Source: Allium sativum (lineage: Eukaryota; Streptophyta; Magnoliopsida; Asparagales; Amaryllidaceae). Taken from it: a stretch of 64,000 nt of DNA. The position numbers and the translations under genes are program-made. The stretch is taken from NCBI GenBank assembly GCA_030737875.1, contig CM060915.1, forward strand, positions 357,303,863 to 357,367,862. The letters are read 5' to 3'. Every line of letters starts with the position of its first letter. Position 1 is the first letter of the stretch. Shown here piece after piece: positions 56,425 to 64,000 of the stretch. A model generated the notes under the pieces. The model was not told the origin of the DNA. It made no database searches and worked only from the letters and a program-made list of their open reading frames with translations.

Positions 56425-57351
56425 GAACTCTATCTCGCGTTTAGGAGGTAATCCCCTCACTTCATCAAAGACATCTGGATATTCTCGGACCACTCTTACA
56501 GATTGCATATTATCGTCGGACGAGTCAAGAGATTCAAGATAACATAACATGACCGGACCCTTATGGTTACAAGAAATTTCAAGGGTATTACCAAGGCGAG
56601 TCATGAGCCTCACTACCCTTCGTTCACAATCAAGAATGGCTCCATAATCGGACAGCCAGTCCATACCTAGGATCAAACCGTATCCCATAAATCCGAGAAC
56701 ATAAGCATTACACGTGAATTCTACGCTTAAGATAGAGATCCTCAGATCCACACACATCATAGATAAATGGGCGGAGCCCCCAATTGGATTTGAAACTACA
56801 ACGGGATCCTCAACCAGACTAGTACTTAGATGCAGATTTTCAACAATATCAGAATAAATAAAAGTATGCGATGCGCCAGAGTCAAATAAAGTTCGAACAG
56901 GAAAGTCAGAAATGTAAACAAGGCTTTCTACAAAAATATTACTACCTCGGTCAGGAGCTGGAGCGGTGTTGAGAGCATACATCTGCCCTCCAGAAGGTCC
57001 TGCTCGCTGAGTCTGCCCTTGCCCCTGCCCTTGCTTCTTAGGGAAATCCTTGCTGATGTCTCCAGTATCTCCACAATGAAAGCATTCACCCAACTTCCTC
57101 TTCTTCCTTCTACAGTCTTTAGCTAGATGTCCAGTAATACCACAGAAGTTGCACTTCCTCGTCCCACGTGATTTGTTGTTGTTCTTGTTATTCTTATTAT
57201 TCTTGTTGTTCCCCTTCTTGAAGTCAGCCTTCTTATTCTGAGTCTCATTAGGCTTAACCTCCTTCTTGCTATTCTTGTCTTCCTCATGGAGTAGAGCCTT
57301 ATCCACCAAGCTTTCAAAGGTCGCCCCCATGGGTATATGAGTTAGGGCCAA
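56425..57351 (-). pseudogene. G nucleocapsid and protease
   Basis: Numbering from 57351: an Asn/Lys-rich linker (30-63), CCHC knuckle C67-C70-H75-C80, then a second knuckle with two ligands lost (C90-C93-D98-F103). The protease has LFDSGAS at D157. It ends REIEF before a TGA at 56422-56424, just ahead of RT. Confidence 0.92.
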
Positions 57352-57895
57352 GCTGTGCAGTTGGCTCGTTCAATCCTCGAGCAAAGCGTACAGCCTTTTT
57401 CTGGGTTGTGTTGACCAAATCCAAATCGAACCAAGCAAGGTGATTGAACTTATTCATGTACTCCCTCACAGACATATCCCCTTGCTTGAGTGCTAGGAAC
57501 CTCTCCATCTGAAGGTTCTCCTGTGCTGACGATAAGAATTTAAGCCCAAACCTCTCTCTAAAATCTGCCCAAGTCTCAATTGGCCTGGTAGCGTTGGTGA
57601 CTTCCCACCAAAATGCAGCTTCCTCTTTCAGCAACCATGCTTCCAACTGAACTTTCCTATGGTCCTCCATATCAAAGATAATGAACAAGTCTTCTGTTTC
57701 CTTTAGCCAGTTTCGTGCCTCAACGAAGGTTTCAGTTCCAACGAAGTTCTTGTCGCCCATCGCTTTAAAGTCTTTGCATATTTTGGCAAAGGCGGTACCA
57801 GGAGAAGGAGGAACCGCGGCCACTGGGGGAGGAGGAGGAGGGATGTCTGCCATGCCCGCTCGTTGGCCATGGCTTCTAAGTACCTTCGGAACCAT
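57314..57895 (-). pseudogene. G gag, capsid part
   Basis: Pro-rich opening (MADIPPPPPP at 57853), then FVGTETFVEARNWLKETEDL, the GTxxxxxAxxWL pattern of plant retrotransposon gag, and RFLALKQGDMSVREYMNKF, the usual capsid core. It loses frame at the ALTHIP region near 57350. Which Met is the true start is unclear: another frame opens at 57935 and overlaps. Confidence 0.88.
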
Positions 57896-58110
57896 CCAGG
57901 CACGGGTATTCCCACAGGAAGGTTAAGATGGGCCATGCTGAAAAACGAAAAGAAAAGATTCAAACGAGGAAACAAAGGGAAGTGCTAATGGCTTCTTGGG
58001 GAATAACCTTTTTAAACATAAAACTTTTCTTGAAAAAATGCTTCTTTATAAATGGTTTTGAAAACAGTTTCAGAAGGTTTTTAAAACTTTTGCCCAGCCT
58101 GGTAACCTTC

Positions 58111-58123
58111 GGCTCTGATACCA
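58111..58123 (-). other. Primer-binding site of element G
   Basis: Minus-strand TGGTATCAGAGCC, a 13-base initiator-Met tRNA match, three bases from the 5' LTR. Confidence 0.95.
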
Positions 58124-58126
58124 AAT

Positions 58127-60921
58127 TGTAACACCCCACCTCCGCTAGGGTCACTCACAAAGGGAATGCACTAGTTTTGGTGGAGTATTATCTAGGTAAA
58201 CATGCACAGAGATATCACAGGGCATAACATAAATAAAGCAGCGGTAGAAATTAAAAACCAACTTTTTATTATTTCCAAGAAAAGAGTCAAAAGCTCACAT
58301 ATCCAAGATACAAATTATTCCATTACATCAAGTTCATAGTAAAGAAGCATAAACTTTAAAACAAAAGTAAATTATTCCCCATAAATAGCAGAAGCAGCCA
58401 TAGCATAGCCCAAGACCAAACCGTACATGAGCTGTCAGAAAGAAAGTTGAATCCAAGCTAAGAGCTAGTGTTTCCTCCCTGGGAACCTGGGGGGAGGGGG
58501 GAACGAAAGAAAAAGGGGCGAAAGAAAAAGGGTCAGTCATAAAGACTGGTAAGCCCTAGTGACTTTCAGTATGAAAACTAGTAAAGGTAACATGATATGT
58601 GAAAACTGGAATTAAACATAAGGATGATAACATAACTAGTTGGGTAATTAAGATAACAAGATAAGTCAAGTCTGGCATCGCATGTTCAAGGTTCGCTGCA
58701 CCAACTGTGCTAATATTCTAACCCATATCAAGTATTAACCATGAAATGATCCCTTAGCCCAGTGTCATGAAGTGACCCATTACGGGGTCCTACAGTACGA
58801 TCTACTAATTGATCGGCTCCCTACAAGTCCTAGCTCGTCACGTGTCTGTGTCATACGGCCCTATCCAGAAATGTAGTTACCTGCGCTAGGTCCACCATAG
58901 GGTGTATCAAGTCCTATGGTGCCAACCACCGACACGAATCAAGCATGCACAGTGTAAATCTATGGGTGCCCAATGCCTGCTTTTTCAACTCTAGACTATG
59001 TGCACGACCATAGCCCGCCTGAACCAACAATGGCGCACCTACTCAGCCGTCGTTCTGGTCGCTTACAATCAACCCAGTAATCGTGCCCCTACCCTGCCTA
59101 GCCCCAGGGTATCGTGATACATCTAAGTGGGTTACTGCTGAAAAGGACCGCGTAACTAGGGTTTCTAATGGGTTAAGTGTTGTCATTCAAATTCGTGACT
59201 TAACCCTATCCAGATCATCTATCAAGTTGGTTAAGTGTGTTCGAGCAGTTCATGACTTAACCCTATCAAGTCATCATGTCAAGTTGGTTAAGTATATTTA
59301 AGTGGTTCATGACTTAACCCTATCATGTGGCATTAATTCATTAGTGCACGCCAACCTCTCACATTAGACTAACTGTAGTGGTTACTAGATTTGCGTGGCG
59401 GTTCCGGGCAGATTTACACCACAACATAGTCTAACCTCGGGTTTTTACGTGCGATATGACCAACTACCCACATTGGATCCTATTGTTTGCAGCCACTGGA
59501 TTTGCCGGGCGGTTCCGGGCAGATTTACACTGCAAAATCAACCCAACCTCGAGTTGGCCATTTTTCAAGTTTATCTAACTGTCATGCCCACGTTCAAGTT
59601 TTCATGTTTAGATTCATGTCGAGTTTTCAAGTCATGTTTTATGTCAAATCGTGTCAAGTTCATGTCCATATTCAGGTTCAAGTCATAATAATGTTCATGT
59701 TCAAGTTTAAAGCTAATTCATATTTTACCTAATCTGCCCAAATCGTATTCCCATCGCACGAAGGTTCGAATCGACACAAATAAATCTAATTAGGGAGTGA
59801 CATAAAAAGAAATGGGTATAAGGTGGCAAGAGTGATTACTAGCATAGCATGATATGACTTGAAATAAAACATTACTGGCATATTAAATATTGGCCTCAAA
59901 CATAAAGATTCCAAATCTAGCAAGATAAGGTACTAGTCAAAATAACAGTTGTCACAAGGTGATAGTACAGTCATGGTAACGATTGTCATAAGGTGATAGT
60001 ATAGTCATAGTAACGATTGTCATAAGATGATAGTATAGTCACGGTACGACTGCCATAAGGTGATAATCATAAACATGTGGCTAATAACAGGTTCAACATG
60101 ATAATAAGAGGGGTTTCTCTTTTTGATTTACAACATGAATAGGCCCCAAATCGATGTCATAGTAATATTCAAGAGTCAAGATCCAAGATGAATAAGAATG
60201 AATGTAAACAGTCATCATACATAGATCCAATTTCAATTTTGCATCATATTCATAATACATTTACAGTTTAAATCTGAAAATAACCGGGGCTTACAGATTG
60301 TGGTTCGAGAATTAGAAAAAGAGAGTCGTTTGTTGCTTAGTCAAGTCCTAATAGAAGTCCCCTAATCAGCAATTCCTTTAACGCATTCTCAATGCAGTAA
60401 AAGTAGTCCCTCTCTCAACCTTTCAACCAGAATCAGAGCAGCATAAGGTCAGAAAGAAATTTGGTGTAGAGAGACTGGTGTTAGGGGCTGTATTTATAGG
60501 GTCAGGTCAACGAATGTGGACAGAAATGAGGCCACATACATCAGAATGAATCTAGCTTCAAAAATGGACTCGGGCACCAGGTCGACCCCCAGGTCGACAC
60601 TATGGTCGACCTGGCCCTGGGTAGGTCGACTACATAGTCGACCCCCAGGTCGAACTGGTCCTGGGCGGGACTTTTCCCGCCCAGTCCATTTGGAAGTTTG
60701 AAATTCGAATTGAGTCTGTTTTGAATTTGAAAATTTCTGAAAACTTCAAATGGTCATAACTTGGTCATACGGACTCCAATTTTTGAAAACTCGGACTCGT
60801 TTCCAAGCAGAATTTCGAGACGAACGCAATGGCGTAACCCGTTTCCCTTGATTCTTATTTTAATAATTAATTCTGCCTTGATTTATGGTTATTACACGTT
60901 ATAAAAACACGGGTTGTTACA
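58127..60921 (-). repeat. 5' LTR of element G
   Basis: Ends GGGTTGTTACA followed by ATGAT. It carries the same three arrays as the 3' LTR and TATAAATA on minus. Confidence 0.96.
60491..60498 (-). promoter_or_regulatory. Putative TATA box of element G
   Basis: TATAAATA on minus, about 425 bp into the 5' LTR, between the GTCGAC array (upstream in element sense) and the long leader. Confidence 0.55.
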
Positions 60922-60926
60922 ATGAT

Positions 60927-61381
60927 GACATGGCACAACAGTCTCAAGAGAGAGGCAACAGGGAGATTTTTAAGTAAACAAGTGCACAATTCAACGTAAG
61001 TGGCAAAAAACGGAATGGTGAGCCAATAACAAGCCAAGACAAGGTCAGTAAAACATAGTATGGGCAACAAGCATGGATAATGTACAACATGACAATGCAA
61101 ACACAAACAAGTGAACACAGTTTTCAGATCTGGCCTGTTATATGCAAACTATTTCAGGCAAATATGCCCCAAATGTCAATGAGGCAAAAGTAGGAAACAT
61201 TAGAGCAAAACAGCCGGGTCAAAGTCATGCACAAGTACAAGTACAAACATGGCAGTGACATGGCAGTTTAATTGCATGGAGCATGGCAATATTACACATG
61301 AACAAGATGCAGTGACATAACATCAAGGATGCAAGGAGCAACCAATGTCAACACACACATCACACACGCATACACATAAGA

Positions 61382-61426
<45 letters not shown>

Positions 61427-62632
61427 CGCGTGTTTGTGTATTATGTATGTATAAGGATATATTTTTAAATATAAAACAACAGCGTGCAACATGGAATAAC
61501 AAATGATAAGAGTGAGCAAGAACAAATAAATTCCAGGAAATGCCAAAAGCTAACATTTACAAGATTCAAAATCTGGTGTTTTGGCTATGAAGACAAATTC
61601 AAGAATTTCCATAATGTATGCGCAATCAGTCTTTTTTGAGTATGTTAATGATTTCAATACTTTCTAGAAAATGGTTTGAACAATATAGAAAATTTCTCCA
61701 TGTTATATTCGACAAGATGTTTTTTTTCTCTAGAAATCGAATAGAGTATTAGCAACATGTTTGTTATTTCAAGCAAGGAGTAAACGAATTCAAATCTAGA
61801 AAATCAAGCAAGAATTTATCAGCGTATTCAAAGGTGTGAATTTTGGCAAGATTGTACTTCACGGGTTCAAAAATGTTTCCATAAACCCATTACAGTTGAC
61901 AATATATTAGAGAAATCTATGGGTTTCAAAACCCTATAAATAGCACCATTTCATCACAGGCATTTGTGTATCGAAACAAAACAATTCATTCAAGCACCGA
62001 GGAAAAAAGTCATAGATACTCATAGAGTTTCGATAACATGCAGATCCTAAATCACTCGACGAGAAACAACAATCAATCGAAGTCAAGGAACGAATTGTAC
62101 CAAAGATTCAAACATCGCGATTTGGGAAAGACCAAAACCCTAAAAACTAAGGTAGCCATTGAAAAGAGGAACCTACTTCATGAGACTTTGAAATAAAATA
62201 GGGCCAACCTATTATGTTTTATAATCTTTTTAACAAGGGTTGTGTGTTGTTTATGTTAAGTTGTTTTAACTCTTGTATACCGTTCTTTTGTTTTCTAGTC
62301 TATCTTTAAATTAGAGTTCTAACTATATGATTTATAGTTAGGGAAAATCTTATCTCGGGTTTAAGATCAATACAGGGTTTTGAGTGTAAAAAAGAACAAT
62401 AGCAAGGGTCGCGAGTGTACAGGTGTTGTATGCGGGGTATTGTTTTAATGCTTAGTAAGAAACCTTGGGGAATGCAGCAGTAGGCAGGGGTTTGCCGAAG
62501 TTGGATAAATACTGTGTTGTTTATTTCTACATTTACTTATTCTGCTGTGATTTGTGCAATGATATTTTTTTACATTCCGCAAAACTGCAATAAACCATAT
62601 TCACCCTCTCTAGGGTTAATTTAGATCCTACA
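60927..62632 (+). repeat. 3' LTR of element F, piece 2
   Basis: Resumes after the G duplication and ends GATCCTACA. It contains (AT)n(TG)n at about 61382-61426. It holds the uninterrupted sites corresponding to the E and D insertions in the left LTR (D site AAATC at 62345-62349). Confidence 0.84.
61382..61426. repeat. Microsatellite (AT)n(TG)n
   Basis: AT run followed by TG run and GCGCG, at the place where E sits in the left LTR. Confidence 0.92.
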
Positions 62633-62637
62633 GACTA

Positions 62638-63279
62638 TTGGATTAGTTTGATTTAATCTAGATGACCTATTGATGCAAAACTATAAAATCTCCCTATAAA
62701 AATACAACCTCTCCATCCTCCCCTCGGGAAGGCTATCGACCCACTCTACAGGTGGGTGGTCGGTGCATGGGTCGGCCCACCTTCTATAACGGCGGTCGAC
62801 TCCATTTTTGGGGTTGAGCTAGGAGATTCTGGATCTCTAGCGATGTTGTTTCCTATTAATTTCTGAATTAATGGATTTGATTTCTTTTCTTATGTTGATT
62901 ATATTTATCCCCTTTGCATATAAATATGTACACACGAATTCAAATCCTTGTGGAATATTCTTTTATGCCAACTAATATATTTTTGTATTCCAAATTTATA
63001 TCAATTCAATTTGGATTTCAGACCTTGTACGTAAACAATTTATGACTAAATTGTTTAATTAGTATCTTTTTGATACAGACTCCGTTTTTAGAAAATAAAA
63101 TATGAACACGGATCAGAATCTCTCCATGAACGCAATAACAATACTTTCGTGGCTAAATTTAAAATTATCCAAAATTCTTATTTTCATCCCACCGAATTTA
63201 TTAATTATTATTGTTGTTGTTATCAATATTTTATTTAGTTAACTATGTCTATTTGTGGTTTATTTTACGGGGTATTACA
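62638..63279 (-). repeat. 5' LTR of element C, piece 2
   Basis: Continuation of C after F, ending ACGGGGTATTACA. The CGACCCAC/GGGTCGGCCCACC/GGTCGACTCC stretch (62730-62800) stands where G has its GTCGAC array. With piece 1 the LTR is about 3240 bp. TATTC at 63280-63284 would be the target duplication; its partner is not in the window. Confidence 0.55.
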
Positions 63280-64000
63280 TATTCTATAGTTTTTGATTCA
63301 TTGCGTTAGCATCAATCTGAATCTTCCATCCTGATATTGTACGATCATCATTATGAACACTTGTCTAATAACATGTACTATATACAAAATATGTCTAGAT
63401 AATTATTAGTACATGCGTAAATATATTTATGTCATTACCTGAGGTAGTTACCATTAAAACTACCATCTATGGTATTAACACTCTAAAGTGGCAATAATCA
63501 AACAAACATTCATCATGCATATTAAATCACTCAGTGCGTCAATTATGTAGTATATAGTACTTCGACCATCGAATCCATTGAGATATCAGCAATTAATATC
63601 AATTAACTCTACTAGACTATAACTACGTTACATTATCAACATACTGTAATAAATAACACTGTCAAAGCCAAAACATCAACATGCACTAGGGTCGGGAAAA
63701 TCAGATCAAACGTTGACAAACTTTGATCCATTCTCATGCCCCTCCCTGTAAGGTGTACCAAAATCCTAAATACCAATAAATACTTTGTATACATTTTTTG
63801 TGGTATAATCCATCTATAAACTATTCATATAATTATCGTCAAAAGTCATCGAGGACTAGGGACTATCTTCGTCAATCGACATTTGTCATAAGATACCATA
63901 ATGTGTGTCCTATCCTCCTTCAATAGAACAGTCACATCAATACAACTCATCGTCATACCTTCTATGACCTGGAATTCTGCCATGCATTTTCAAAGCCATT
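63280..64000 (-). repeat. Right flank: old Tekay-like LTR remnant
   Basis: No coding frame. 63455-63580 resembles the D LTR around 35085-35225 (AACACTCTAA-GTG, CAATCAAACA, CTCAGTGCGT, ACTTCGA words in the same order). It suggests C inserted into another LTR of this group, cut by the window end. Confidence 0.4.

Larger units (their letters stand above)
53599..57895 (-). pseudogene. G gag-pol polyprotein, broken by stops and frameshifts
   Basis: Parts in order on minus: gag from 57895 (or the internal Met at 57853, MADIPPPPPP), a one-base frameshift near 57345-57355, knuckles and protease to a TGA at 56422-56424, RT-RNase H from 56421 to about 55250, a segment about 55170-55250 out of frame with the rest, integrase to a TAG at 54430-54432, then the integrase end and chromodomain to 53599. 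Total length fits a Tekay-like element. It cannot produce a full polyprotein. Confidence 0.92.
50164..60921 (-). mobile_element. Element G: complete Tekay-like Ty3/gypsy retrotransposon (10758 bp)
   Basis: LTRs 50164-52981 (2818 bp) and 58127-60921 (2795 bp), TGTAACACC...GGTTGTTACA, with exact target duplications ATGAT at 50159-50163 and 60922-60926. PBS and PPT place the 5' LTR on the right. The gag-pol on minus is full length but broken by stops and frameshifts. It belongs to the same broad lineage as D, but the LTRs are unrelated over most of their length, so it is a different family. Confidence 0.97.
29549..62632 (+). mobile_element. Element F: Sirevirus-like copia derivative carrying three nested elements
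   Basis: Left LTR (29549-44677) and right LTR (48559-62632) are diverged direct repeats of about 3.15 and 3.31 kb once E, D and G are removed. A PBS follows the left LTR, and multiple polypurine tracts precede the right one. The interior (44678-48558) has gag traces but no protease, integrase or RT. Termini have decayed: the right LTR starts TA instead of TG and the left ends CT instead of CA. The expected target duplication is imperfect (GAACA 29544-29548, GACTA 62633-62637). Lineage is inferred from gag remnants and the PPT array. Confidence 0.82.

Noticed and set aside
57314..57351. Possible programmed frameshift in G gag
   Set aside because: The shift falls before the zinc knuckles, not at a gag-pol border, and no slippery heptamer or stop-proximal signal is evident. 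D reads through the same region in one frame, so a mutation is simpler.

Overview
The window is plant nuclear DNA made almost entirely of nested LTR retrotransposons. I see no host gene, tRNA, rRNA, CRISPR array or bacterial feature. The background is AT-rich. Every intact primer-binding site matches the plant initiator-Met tRNA (TGGTATCAGAGC and variants). The coding remnants are Ty3/gypsy chromovirus (Tekay/Del-like, with a C-terminal chromodomain) and Ty1/copia (Sirevirus-like). The source is most likely a flowering plant with a repeat-rich genome; the species cannot be told from the sequence.

Left part (1-23021): a minus-strand element A with long LTRs (about 3.44 kb) and a tiny non-coding interior (1.17 kb). 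Its right LTR is split twice. A 6158-bp solo LTR (S, 2444-8601, target duplication CAACA) and a complete, very young element B (9254-20876, duplication GTAAT) sit inside it. B has two nearly identical 5.15-kb LTRs around a 1.3-kb non-coding interior, the form of a LARD (large retrotransposon derivative). S and B belong to related families.

Middle (23022-29548): the remainder of an older minus-strand LTR (H, ending at 24414), a non-coding AT-rich stretch, then a primer-binding site and the 5' LTR of element C (starting at 26951). C's LTR is interrupted by everything up to 62637 and resumes at 62638-63279.

Right part (29549-62632): element F, a plus-strand Sirevirus-like copia derivative with about 3.1-3.3-kb LTRs and a 3.9-kb interior that keeps gag traces and multiple polypurine tracts but no pol. 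Three elements sit in its LTRs: E (31541-33621, a 2.1-kb non-autonomous copia-type element, duplication TGTAC), D (34508-44397, complete 9.9-kb Tekay-like gypsy, duplication AAATC) and G (50164-60921, complete 10.8-kb Tekay-like gypsy, duplication ATGAT). D and G each carry a full-length but mutated gag-pol on the minus strand. The end of the window (63280-64000) looks like yet another old Tekay-like LTR.

Functionally, D and G represent the autonomous lineage that encodes Gag, protease, reverse transcriptase, RNase H, integrase and chromodomain. A, B, S and possibly C look like their non-autonomous, giant-LTR relatives, sharing PBS/PPT signals and LTR motifs but no proteins. Relative insertion order: (right-flank LTR) before C before F before E, D and G; and H before A before S and B. 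B is the youngest insertion by LTR identity.
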